A stretch of 64,000 nt of DNA from Solea solea (taxonomy: Eukaryota > Chordata > Actinopteri > Pleuronectiformes > Soleidae): contig NC_081152.1 in the NCBI RefSeq assembly GCF_958295425.1, positions 23,506,015 to 23,570,014 of the forward strand, written 5' to 3'. A program made the position numbers and the translations under genes. The notes beneath the pieces were generated by a model. That model did not search any database. It was not told where the DNA came from and saw only the letters and a list, made by a program, of their open reading frames with translations. Positions 34,801 to 44,171 of this stretch are shown here, piece after piece. Every line of letters starts with the position of its first letter. The stretch's first letter is position 1.

Positions 34801-37548
34801 ACTCAGAGTATGGGGGATAGTCTTCTGCTGCATGGCTTCTCGAGCCATACACACTGAAGTGGTGAGTGACATGTCATCTGAAGGATTCCTGCTAGCCTAT
34901 CAAAGATTCACTTCACTGAGAGGACACCCCAGGAAGCCAGACCTGAGCCAGAGAAGCCAGAGAAGCTTCACAAATTCCTTGACCGACTAAACAGGTCTGA
35001 ACTTGAAGATACAGCTGCCAAGCATGGTACAGAATGGTCGTGGAGAATCCATCCTGCAGACTCTCCCCATAGGAATGGTGCAGCAGAGGCAGCTGTCAAA
35101 GTAGTGAAGCGGGCGTTGAGCAACCTTGGTGGAGATGGTGTTTTCACATAGGGAGAATTCCAAACTTTTCTCTTCATGGCAGCCAACCTTGCAAATGAGA
35201 GACCCATCGATGCAAGAACTCAAAGCAGAGAAGACTGTGTAGAGTATATAACCCCAAATTCGCTGCTTTTAGGACGTGCCAATCCAAAGGGAGACCCTGG
35301 AGATTTCCAGTTTGACGGGTACCCTTACAAAAGACTTAAACATATTCAAGCAGAGTTAAGCGATTTCTGGAAGAAGTGGAGCCAATTGGCTGGACAAAAT
35401 CTGTTCATAAGAAACAAATGACACACCAAAGAGCGAAATGTTGCTGTTGGAGATGTGGTCTGGTTGGCTGACCAAAACGCCCTAAGAGGACAGTACAAGC
35501 TGGCTAGAGTGGTCAGTGTCAATGCTGACAGCAAAGGCATTGTAAGAGATGTGCTTGTGAAAACTTTTCCCAGCTATCCTGTTCACATCAAAAAGGCAAA
35601 GAAGGGCCCACAAGAGGAAACAGTGAAAACCAGGAGGCTTCAAAACAAAATCCCAGCCACAATTCTTCATAGAGATGTCAGACGCCTTGTCATTCTACTT
35701 CCCACTGAAGAACAAGCAAGTAAAGGGCTTGTGTGACCTCTGGGTTTGGAAAAACCAGGAGCTCAAGTGGGAGGTGTTGAGCTGACTCTCAGGATGGGTC
35801 TGAAAGAACTACACTTCCCAGAGTTCACCAGCAGCAGCAAACTGAATACTTGTCACCTGATCAGTCATTGTCACTGATTTGGAGCACCAGTGAAGACACT
35901 GAGGGACTCAGTCATTCAGTCAAACAAACTTCAGAGAGAAGACCTCAAGTTCACTCATAGGTTCAGTCCAAAGACGCCAATGGTCGATGAAACATTTTAT
36001 TTACTTTCGTGGTGTTTGAAATGCTGCTTCAAATGTTTAAGTTTATGTTTTAATGTGTAGATTGCCTGAAAAATACATTGCAGCATTGATTTACGTTAAA
36101 TGGATTTGTGCTGAAACAATATTTCATTTGAGTTAGGAAAATTAAAGGTATAAAGATACAAAAGGATAGTAAAAAGTTAAATGTTAAAACTTTATAATAA
36201 AATTTGGAAAATGGATGAAATTAGATTTTCTTTATTATATTTAAAAGGCTTAAGTGTTTAATCCATTTAAAATGTTTAACAAGTGTTTAAATTAATTTAA
36301 AATGCATTAAAAAAAATTAATAACATTTTTTAATTAAAATTGTAACTTGTTTCTTTCTTTCAAGGTTTACAACCTAATTTACTGACCAGACCAATCAACT
36401 GACAGAGCCAAAAGGAAAATAAAAATGATTAAGTCAAAAATTGGAGTTGTCCTTGTGTATTTTGGATGTTGAACAAGAGGAGGACTTGACACTTAGCCTA
36501 GCCACTACCTGTTGCGGCATATGCCTAGTTCCTTGAATTTATCCATGTTAAGCATGTTAAGTTGTTTGATGCTACTGGAATGACTGATAAATATTCTAAT
36601 ACAACAAATATTGCTATTTATTTATATTGATTGATTATATTGTACAATGTTGAACTTGATTGATATACTGATATGTATTGTGATTATTGTGTGCACATGA
36701 GATATTTAATAGGACCTGTTTTCCATACAGGCCAGGTTGATGGCGAGCTAGAGGGTATAGTCTGCTCTGATCGGGCTGGTAGGAGGCTCCTTGATGCAGC
36801 CGCTCCTCTCTTTCTGCCCCTTGCCGTCCAATAACAGCCCACATATACACTACATACATTAACCCCTCAATACAGACTTTTTCCCTAAATTTAGTTACTG
36901 TCAATATGTATATATGGTATGAACTGTAAATATTGTGTTGTGTATGAATGGCCATTTGTGTTTTGTTGATAAATATTTTCATGGTTATGGCTCACAATTA
37001 TATGGTGTCACCAAAACTAAACTGTGTCTGTGTCTTCCTCTCCACTCCTAGAGTCAGACTTAGTCTTCTGAACCTAGCCCAAAACTTAGTCTTCTGAACC
37101 TATAACATATCTAAATAATAGCTATCTGTTAAGCTAACTGTGCTTTACTAGGGTACATAAGGCATAGGGAGGTTGGTTTCCAGCCAAAGGAGGGTTGATA
37201 AGTGGTGAGGGTAAGCCTTTTTATACTTGCCAAAGTTAAAAAATCTGATCCCTAATGGTTTATCCAGTTGTGCATGATGCTCTACTGCCATGGTCTCTGA
37301 ATAGTATAAGCTGTGGCAGCTTGACTTGCACTGTCTGTCTGATATTCTTATATGATTTCAGAGCTTGTGCACAGCAGCATGAACATTTCAACAAAGATGT
37401 AATACTACTCCCCAATCCATCATGGGGAACTGTCTGCAAACAAAACACAAAAGTATGGCTGCACAAAAATGGACATATCCCCAGTGCCTTTGAGTTCCAG
37501 AAAGTATGGGACCACCAGACTGTAATAGTCGCATCAGGGATGGATTTG
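28827..37548 (+). CDS. Two exons of one gene, split by a BEL/Pao insertion; family unnamed
   Basis: Exon 1 (about 28827-29110) encodes an Ala/Thr/Ser-rich N-terminus with VESRLTTLFPSRGR and ends AGAAG|gtgaga, leaving two bases. Exon 2 (37362-37548; acceptor gatttcag, donor gtgagt) begins with one completing base and reads HEHFNKDVILLPNPSW, then KVWLHKNGHIPSAFEFQK. The phases fit exactly across an 8.25-kb intron that contains the BEL/Pao element. Both pieces resemble a multicopy teleost protein type that I know only as uncharacterised. No ATG is obvious for exon 1 (TTG at 28827, a frame open upstream), and I find no third exon. It may itself be transposon-derived or a partial duplicate. Confidence 0.5.
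29419..29448 (+). repeat. (ATT)n microsatellite
   Basis: A clean trinucleotide run of about 30 bp, followed to about 29690 by CpG-rich DNA with repeated cgccgctacgtcat-like words and no clear gene. Confidence 0.9.
29795..30515 (+). repeat. 5' LTR of BEL/Pao
   Basis: TG...CA-bounded, 721 bp. The right half is A/T-rich with aaatgtttaatt tandem-like words, where most indels against the 3' LTR fall. Confidence 0.92.
30600..31826 (+). CDS. gag: BEL/Pao gag
   Basis: A clean 408-codon frame with a natural ATG. Residues 1-220 are helical and charged, with coiled-coil character. Residues 230-400 match the BEL/Pao capsid-like region (REYHRWRKDWESL, VEILEELEKMPQVKG). The frame ends at a TAA (31824-31826), but the following zinc-finger segment is in the same frame, so in an active relative Gag and Pol probably form one ORF and this stop is secondary. 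The protein would assemble the particle around the RNA. Confidence 0.85.
   Translation: MAEEILGKSVQQLKKKRTIAKSSFTRQANFISRGASSMLQVELKEEFTKLSDCFRKMLDTNEDYRIGLEADIKTEDKDAGLDEQQEADIDKSVKEGKTKLEEIRDIVQTNLWSKYGGSELPVAILEAEKANDKAADVPVESANLEGYEVQLVLLDKRIKEAISAMSTWERWIPVELKDELGGRVKDLRASYYRLELRKAEFATARTINEQGTGVKLLPQPATSTPIVRIKPTTLPISNGSKREYHRWRKDWESLQKQGEPSGSIEVKKIQLLESVDDKISKDLRLSTYTNANDMFRVMENRYGNKSTITVEILEELEKMPQVKGNQPRKVIDLIQSVEKALADLTELGNSGAINNALVIKYIESKLPDFIKRDWLMFTFEPRNNVTSDNHFDMLLKFLKSQQEILERL
31839..33116 (+). pseudogene. BEL/Pao zinc fingers and protease
   Basis: In the same frame as gag, a Cys/His cluster (CGICGDSGHNN ... CRRCLGCHYEEGYC ... HHFFLC) spans about 31936-32160. Stops near 32217 and 32240 follow. 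The frame reopens at 32271 with a DUF1758-like aspartic protease (LIDLASDTNYITHKAAERL). Asp followed by Leu-Ala-Ser is normal for this family in place of D-T-G. The protease would process the polyprotein. Confidence 0.78.
33113..34187 (+). pseudogene. BEL/Pao reverse transcriptase and RNase H remnant, YxDD region deleted
   Basis: Fingers and palm motifs are visible in 33113-33808 (TPVRIVWNSSQKYKG, LNDVLLKGPD-like, SLGDIKKMYNSV, FLWRD). The frame stops at 33808, just where the YVDD strand should follow. The next frame (33825-34187) already lies in the connection region (NPLTRRDLLSQVVRLYDPIG) and leads to FSDGSAQ, the start of RNase H. The catalytic YxDD and surrounding residues are absent, as is most of RNase H. 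Internal deletion is the simplest explanation. Confidence 0.82.
34400..35736 (+). pseudogene. BEL/Pao integrase and C-terminal domain
   Basis: From about 34428 the frame shows the H2C2 region (HEGVAGTLLRMRKK ... CVVCRKNK), then the core start FTTMDLFGPYEVKDEV. A frame break near 34810 and a deletion around the second catalytic Asp follow. The third catalytic region (HRNGAAEAAVKVVKRAL) is at about 35070-35120, followed by a TAG at 35149. The C-terminal DUF5641-like region (AVGDVVWLADQNALRGQYKLARVV) runs to 35736. Integrase would insert the element DNA. Confidence 0.8.
35775..36491 (+). repeat. 3' LTR of BEL/Pao
   Basis: 717 bp, matching the 5' LTR. The downstream cttag completes the target duplication. 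Confidence 0.92.
36497..37250. other. Intronic DNA, no recognised gene
   Basis: It lies between the BEL/Pao element and exon 2 of the split gene. It holds AT-rich sequence without a coding chain that I can support. Confidence 0.45.
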
Positions 37549-37599
37549 GTGAGTGTATTCCGGAAGATGTCAGGTAAACCCTTTCTTTCTTACTTTGTA

Positions 37600-37634
<35 letters not shown>

Positions 37635-37872
37635 AATCACACTTATAGTATAGTGCAAGTACAATCATGGTCACTCTATCCATTCAATAGCATACTATCA
37701 TTTTTAATATCATTTCATTCATTGTTCACATGCACGGAGGAGCAGGGGCTCCCAATTGAGGAACATTGAGTTCGGCACCTCCATTAGTAAGAATGAACAC
37801 ATTGTGTGCTTGTGCAGGTGTGTGGAGTGTTTTCACGCTACATTCATCATCATGTGTGTTGCATCTTTACAG

Positions 37873-39291
37873 ACAGCTACATGGAGTAGTATGTGGCGTA
37901 CATTTTCTGCTCAAGGCACGGCCAAAATGCAAGAGAACGCAGTGACAAAGAGCAGCCGGGCCAAGGTTCTGGTCAAATTTCTTTGCCTCGGCTGCCCGTC
38001 ACTGCAGTTGTGGGATTGGAGGTTCCGCTTTAACCTGCCCCTGCTCAAGTTGTAAGTAGTGAATTTACGGATGTTAAGAATGTTCTTTTCTTGTCAAGTC
38101 TTTTGCTTAGTTACCATAATGGTTTGACGATGATGATGAAGTACTCAAAACATATGACTGAGACTAAAGCCAGATTGGTCTTTCTACAGCTACCCTGCAC
38201 TCCTGAGGAACGTCGGCCTGGCCCCAACTACAGTGGCACTGTATTTGGGCCAGGCCATCTCCTTCATGGAGTATTTTCATGATACCCCCCCGAAGCACTC
38301 GAGGGTAAAAAGTGGTGAGCAGACCCTGCTGGTCAGGGAGCTGCGTAAACTGCACAGGGATGTGTGGTGGAACATCCTTGGACACCAGCTGCTGGTCAAG
38401 CAGACTAAGCAGCAAGTGTTATTGTTCTATTCTCTCTTTAACTCTTATTACAGAGGACATTGCAAATGCGCCACCCTGAGACCCGAAGACAAGGTACCGG
38501 TTCTTTGGGTACCTGGAGGCCTACCTCTCATCCATATATGGACACCGGTCCGGTGTACTGACAAAAATGAGAGTGAAGGAGGTCAAGGAGGCCGTTGGGG
38601 ACCCAGAAACAGGGTACCTCATTAATGTAAGTATAATTTTAATCTCTTTCCCAAAACTTCTTAAACATCACACGTCAATTTTTGTTTCTGTTCCACGCTT
38701 ACAAATCCGTGGTGTCATACTTTGTCTTCTGCAGGTCTTGGACCACAAGACGGTCAGGAAGTTCGGGGTGGCGCAGATATACCTGGAGCCCGAGGAATAC
38801 AATTGGTGTACAGAGTGGCTCCGTCTTCGTAAAAGAGCAGTGCCCACCAATGGGTACTTCTTCTCGTCCCTTGGCCGGGGGGAGGCCAAGGACTTAATCA
38901 AGTACTTCCGGGCGGCGCGGGCCGAGATGGGCCTCCAGGGAGCGCCCACTTTGATGGACATCAGGTCGGCAGTGTCCACCTATGTGGGTATCAAAAACAC
39001 ATGATGAGGAATTGCTCAATTTGGGGCGTTTTTACTTATGTTTGTCTTACCAAGTACCTCATAGTACTTTGAATCCAAGAGGTGCGGGACCAAGTGGCCA
39101 CTTTCATGTGCCACAATATAAAGACACAGGAAAAGTTCTACGCACTCCATAACACACTGAAGCGGGCGAAGCAGATGAGAGAGCCGTTTGTCAGTCTCTC
39201 CCTGAGACAAGGCGAACCAGCGCTCTCATCTGCTTCCGCCGACCCCTCCAAAGCAGCGGAGGAGTCCGAGGAGCAAACAAGAGTAAATTAA
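37873..39291 (+). pseudogene. Crypton-like tyrosine recombinase gene, spliced, one premature stop
   Basis: Exons with canonical acceptors: a doubtful one at 37873-38051, then 38190-38415 (unusual donor), 38454-38626 (donor gtaagt), 38735-38983 (acceptor cttctgcag) and about 39080-39291. The second has a SAM-like core-binding stretch (APTTVALYLGQAISFMEYF). The third holds the first catalytic Arg in YGHRSGVLTKM. The fourth gives the Lys strand DHKTVRKFGVAQIYL and the second Arg in LMDIRSAVSTY. The last gives MCHNIKTQEKFYAL, with His and the Tyr nucleophile. This order is that of Crypton-type recombinases, which cut and rejoin DNA through a phosphotyrosine bond. A TGA at 38477-38479 interrupts exon 3, and a CGA-to-TGA change would explain it. 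Confidence 0.75.
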
Positions 39292-40527
39292 ACCCTTGCA
39301 ATTCCTATCACACCACTGTCAAAATTCACTAACCTTATTGTGGCGCGGATAGGCGATAAAGTAAGAAATTATTAGAAGCTCGACAACGCCACCCCGGGAA
39401 TTTCTAGGTAATATTATAAAAGGCACACAGTTCGGGTTACTGAGGGGGCAAGAGACGTGGTTCCAAGTTAACATATGTTTCTTTTATTAAACAATAATCC
39501 TAAAAACTTCAATAAAACTCATTCACACCAACAAAAATGGGGGAAAAAGAACCTTAACAGGGCTGAGGCCAAGGTGAGTGGACGAAGGCTAGGGCAGGGG
39601 AGGGATCCACCAAAGAAAAACACCACAATATCACCAAGCACACGTGGCAGACACTCTCAGTGATGAAAACCCGCTCCCAGGGACACAGCAAGACAAGACG
39701 GGAGGATGCCACCACCAGACCACCAGCACCACCACCGGCCTACAGCAACTGAAAAAGGGGGAGGATAACAACAAATTAGTGGGGATTCATACATTCAAAA
39801 CAAAAGCAAAACAGAACTAAACATGGGCAGGTCACAGGCCTAAATAAATCACATAACAACTTTACTACTGACAAGGAAAGAGAAACTGAAAGAAAACCAA
39901 AACAAAATCAAATTACTTAAATTACAAAACACAATCTTGAAATTAACTAAATAAAATTACATAAACAAAATCCCATTTAACCCAGACACAATACCCAAAA
40001 ACAATATTTCACACTTTCCCACTCACACACACACACACACACTCATTCGCTCCGTATAAGGGGGAAAATCCCCGGTAAAAGCAGTCGTGCGGGGCTGCAG
40101 CCGAACGATCGCTTTGGCCCGGCGTATGCTTGGCTTGGCAGTCGGCGGTAAAGTTTCCGACAGCCACCGAATGACGCCACACGAGCCCGCAGCGGCCACC
40201 AACACGAACCAAAACTCAGTGGCTACAAAGCAGCAGCGGCTGCATTATTAACATTATTAACAAGAACATTATTAACAACCGCTACGTACGTTTTGATTAA
40301 GTTGATTATATTTCACAATATACAGACGTACCTTCTTGTAGTAGTAACAAACACTCACAAGAGGAGGAAAAGGACGAGAGCTTCAGGCAGCCGCCAGCAT
40401 GCACCTGCGACCACACTAGCGTTAGCCACCCACTAGCAACAACCAGCGAGAGAGAGAGACACTTACCACTGCCGATCAACCCACAGCAGCGTGCACACAC
40501 AGCACGGAGCAGCACGAAACCAGTCGC
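39292..40527. other. Intergenic, partly CpG-rich, no recognised gene
   Basis: A-rich non-coding DNA to about 40010 and a short CA run at 40022-40042. A GC/CpG-rich stretch at 40060-40230 could be a promoter of something unseen. It ends at the hAT target duplication; the CpG-rich character resumes on the other side at 43844. Confidence 0.45.
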
Positions 40528-40764
40528 CCTATAACTAGTGATGGGACAAATGAACTGAGGCATTGAGGCTTGTCTCGAGTAAAAGTGGGCGTGTCAAATG
40601 AAGCCGCGCTTCGAGGCCTGTATCGATTCCGGAAAATGACGTAACCGATGACAAACCAGGCCTCGGTTTGGACAGATCACGTCATTGGTTCGTTCACCGT
40701 ATCACTTCCCAATAAAACGCTTCAAACCTCGAGGCACGCTGTGGGTGTTGTAGGCGTTTATGGT

Positions 40765-40925
40765 GAGAAGAGTTGGAGAGAGTAAGTGAGAGTTAGAGAG
40801 AGTTGGAGACAGTTGGAGAGAGTTAGCGAGAGTTAGAGAGAGTTAGTGAGAGTTAGAGAGAGTTAGTGAGAGTTAGAGAGAGTTAGTGAGAGTTGGAGAG
40901 AGTTTGTCTGAATAAGAGTAGCAGT
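40765..40925 (+). repeat. GA-rich minisatellite (agttagagag type)
   Basis: About a dozen 10-bp-like units of gagagttagtgagagttaga and variants, inside the hAT 5' non-coding region. Confidence 0.85.
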
Positions 40926-41409
40926 AGCAGGAGAGTAGGAGAAGTAGAAGGAGTAGTGTAGATCATTTCCCCCACTGTAGGGCTTTGATGTGAGATATAT
41001 ATTTTTCTTTCCTTTTACACTGGTTTGTGTTTGTTTGTGTGTATGTCAGTTATTATGTTTGTAAATGTCACTCCTGAGTATATATGTGCAACTTCTGTCA
41101 CTTTCTTCAGTCACATACACTCTACTTTGACTCATGTATGTAAAGACGTCACTGGGAAGCCACAGTTTGACAGCAGTGTTGTGTTACTCATTCTTTAAGA
41201 TAACATGTTTAAGTGAAATATGTACAACTGTTTTGTGTATCATTAATAAAATGAGTTGAAAAAATAAACACTGGTGTTGGGGAATGATTTATTCATGTGA
41301 TGGTGCATGTATATGTTAAGCGTGATTTTACTACAAAGCACTGTAGGAGCATTAACATTCCTGCCAGTTCCATTTTTGTTTGTTTTGCCACAAATTCCTT
41401 TTCACAAAG

Positions 41410-43545
41410 ATGGAGCCAGCAAGAAAGGCTCCATCTGCTCCATCTTCCTCACCATACAGGTGAGGAAGTCCTCACCTGTATGGGAGTATTTTGAGTTGAC
41501 TGATCATAATAAGGTTTGTATGTGTAATGATATACATAAAATAGTGAATATTGTATACTCGCTATACACTGAACTATCAGTCCTAATATGTATGACTTCC
41601 TTAAAGGTGAGGTGCTTGCTGTGTGATAAACAGCTAACATACAGCAACAACACTTCCTCCATGCTTCGCCATTACAGAGCACTGCATGAGCATGCCCAGC
41701 CTGCCAACAGGCCGGATACAAGCCAAAGTACCATCAGATATTTTTTTGCATGTTGTCAAAATCTCGTGTTCAGCTCCTACAACACACCAGCATCACTGTT
41801 AATTGATAACTGTTACAGGTTCCAGAAAAGCAATGGTGGATGAGGCTGTGGTCAACATGATCATCAAGGACTCCCAGCCGTTCTCCGTTGTGGAGGATGT
41901 GGGCTTCAGGGAGCTCATGCACCTAATGGATCCCAACTATATTCTCCCCAGTAGAAAGGTGTGTGAACAGAGCCAATGTGGTAATTTTTATGTTGGTCAT
42001 CATAACAGCTCTTCTTTTCACCCTCAGGCTCTGAAAGCAATGGTGGATATAAAATATCAGGAGGCCAAGGAGAAGGCCAGAGAGCAGGTCCAGAAGGCTG
42101 TGGCTGTCAGTCTCACGTCTGACATGTGGACGTCCATCAATATGGACGCCTACCTGGCAGTGACGTGCCATTTCATTGACGATGAAGACCAGCTCTGCAC
42201 TACTCTGCTTGGGGTGCAACATTTTCCAAAGGCCCATACAGCAGAAAACCTTGCAGCGGGGCATGTACAGCTCATGGAGGAGTGGGGCATCAGAGATAAG
42301 GTGAAGTGTCTTGTCACTGATGGCGCATCAAACATGAACGCTTGTGTGAGACAGCTAAATGTGAGGCATGCAATATGCATTGCTCACACAATAAACCTTA
42401 TTGTTCGCAAGTCCTTCGATGATGTGGAAGGACTAAATGAATTAAGGCAGAAATGTAGGAGGTTGGTGACCCTCTTCCGCACAAGCACTACTGCGAAAGA
42501 TCGACTGGTCCAAGTGCAGGAGCAGATGGGAAGGCAGCCCTACAAAATGATAATAGAGGTAGACACGCGTTGGAACAGCACATTCCTTATGTTGCAGCGG
42601 CTGTATGAGCTAAGAGAGCCAGTGGGGGCAGCCCTGGCCTCACTGAAAACAGACATTACCCCCCTTACAGCAGCTGAGTATGACTCTGTGAACAACACTC
42701 TGAGTGTACTCGCCCCATTCCACCAAGCAACAGTTGAGGTTTCTGCTGAGAAGAGGGTATCCTCCTCAAAAGTGATACCTCTCATGAAGATGTTGCATCA
42801 TGCAATAACAAACAAGATGCACACAATGAATGCATCCACCATTGCGAGGCAGCTGGGGGACAACCTTGTTCGACGTCTGAGGGACCACATGAGTTCTTTG
42901 GAGTCAGCAGGTGGCCTGACAATGCCAACTTTATTGGATCCAAGATTTAAAAAATTAGGATTCGAAAATGCAACCAGGAGACAAGAAGCAGTGAACCGGC
43001 TGAAAAATGAGTGTGCAAATGTTATTACATTTGCACACTCATTTTTCAGCCGGTTCACAATGCCTTATTAGGCATGAAGCCTCATCTGCCCCCCCAGAAC
43101 AGCTGCAAAACACTCGCGTGGCTCAATCTGGTGGCAATAGTAAGTAACCCCATCTGTATCCTTGATTATGACAGTGGTATTGTGCATGACACCCCACCCC
43201 CCTTTTTTGTTATTAGGTGAACTTTGGCGGCTGTTGGATGACGCCATAAACAGCAGCGGGAGCAGCTCAAGTGTGGTGGCAGATGCCGTGATTGAAGTGG
43301 ATCGTTACTTGGCAGAGATGAATATTTCAAGGGATGAGGATCCACTCGTATATTGGCATGGACATAAAGCCATGTATCCACACCTTCACAAACTGGCAGT
43401 AACCTGGTTATGTTCGCCAGCGTCTTCAGTGCCATGTGAGAGGGTTTTTTCGAAGGCTGGAGAAGTGTTGTCTAAAAAAAGGAACCGCCTGAATCCAAAA
43501 ACATTGGAAAAACTAGTGTTTTTGAATAAAAATACAAACTCTTGA
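41410..43545 (+). pseudogene. hAT transposase (BED finger, RNase H-like core, hATC), fold-back interrupted
   Basis: Exons: a start at or near 41410-41514 (SSPVWEYFEL), a BED zinc finger from 41607 (VRCLLCDKQL ... LRHYRALHEH), then 41819-41958, 42028-43139 and 43217-43545. The large exon holds the RNase H-like core (SLTSDMWTS, VTDGASNMNACV, CIAHTINLIV, EVDTRWNSTFLML). The last holds the hATC dimerisation region (DPLVYWHGHKAMYPHLHKLA ... SSVPCERVFSKAG). All splice sites are standard. The only clear lesion is a perfect inverted duplication at 42991-43058, which diverts the frame to a stop at 43069-43071. The enzyme would excise and insert the element through a hairpin mechanism. Confidence 0.88.
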
Positions 43546-43843
43546 AATGTTGTCATTGGTATTTTAATTAAGAACAGAGCTCCATGTCTGTGTTGTTGTC
43601 CACATACTTACACATGATCATACTATAGAAATATCCATTGTTTATTGTTTCTGCACACATAAGTAAATCATACATTTCAGCTCAAGTCGTGGTACAATGG
43701 CATTGACTGTAATTTAATTTGTCCAGCAGATGGCAGTATTCACTGTTTCATTGAGGCCTCGATGAGTGAACCTTTTGGTGAAGCAATGGGCTGGAAAGCC
43801 TCAGTGATTCACGGGGCTTCATTTGCCCATCACTACCTATAAC

Positions 43844-44171
43844 ACAATGCCAAGTTTGAGCATACTAACTAAACTAAGCGATTAGCGAAGTAAAGTGTGC
43901 GAACCTACCGATCGGAGACGTGACCTCACACTAAAAGTGACAGGCGACAATGGGAGCAGAGGAAGAGCCGGCGAGCGGACTACGCTTTTGTACCGGCTGC
44001 CTCAATGATTACCGGAAGTGTTACCATAGCAACCAATAAACAACAATGAGCGAGGGGGAAAGTAACACAACGCTCATACTGCTACATTATGTATACCTGT
44101 TCTTTATTCTGAAGGTGACGCCACGGAAGAAGCAGTCCACTTCACAGCTTCTGGCAAAAAAAGTGAGAGGG
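43844..44171. other. CpG-rich intergenic DNA
   Basis: Continuation of the region interrupted by the hAT element. No ORF or repeat is recognised. Confidence 0.4.

Larger units (their letters stand above)
29795..36491 (+). mobile_element. BEL/Pao LTR retrotransposon, internally deleted
   Basis: LTRs of 721 bp (29795-30515) and 717 bp (35775-36491) begin TGTTGAGC and end TTGACA. A 5-bp target duplication cttag (29790-29794, 36492-36496) flanks the element. The LTRs differ by roughly a dozen substitutions and a few indels. Between them lie gag (DUF1759-type), zinc fingers, a DUF1758-type protease, partial reverse transcriptase and RNase H, integrase and a C-terminal DUF5641-type domain, all in the order normal for BEL/Pao. 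Stops and deletions make it non-autonomous. It sits in the intron of the 28827-37548 gene. Confidence 0.92.
40536..43835 (+). mobile_element. Complete hAT transposon with perfect 8-bp TSD
   Basis: A 3.3-kb element whose ends tagtgatgggacaaatgaa and (reverse complement) tagtgatgggcaaatgaa are inverted repeats differing by one base gap. It is flanked by identical 8-mers cctataac (40528-40535 and 43836-43843), diagnostic of hAT transposition. It contains a spliced transposase. A GAGAGTTAGA minisatellite (40765-40925) lies in its 5' part. Confidence 0.95.

Noticed and set aside
37255..37361. Upstream extension of exon 2 as coding sequence from an ATG
   Set aside because: A strong acceptor at 37361 and a phase match with exon 1 fit better. 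The upstream residues are hydrophobic and look intronic.
37602..37630. Long T run as a LINE tail
   Set aside because: No LINE coding or 3' end sequence lies on the minus strand beside it. It is probably a simple repeat.
40060..40230. CpG-rich stretch as a host gene promoter
   Set aside because: No transcript start, exon or gene follows on either strand, so only its base composition can be stated.
40765..40925. Regular short repeats that might suggest a CRISPR array
   Set aside because: Units are contiguous purine-rich 10-mers without unique spacers, in a eukaryotic transposon. It is a minisatellite.
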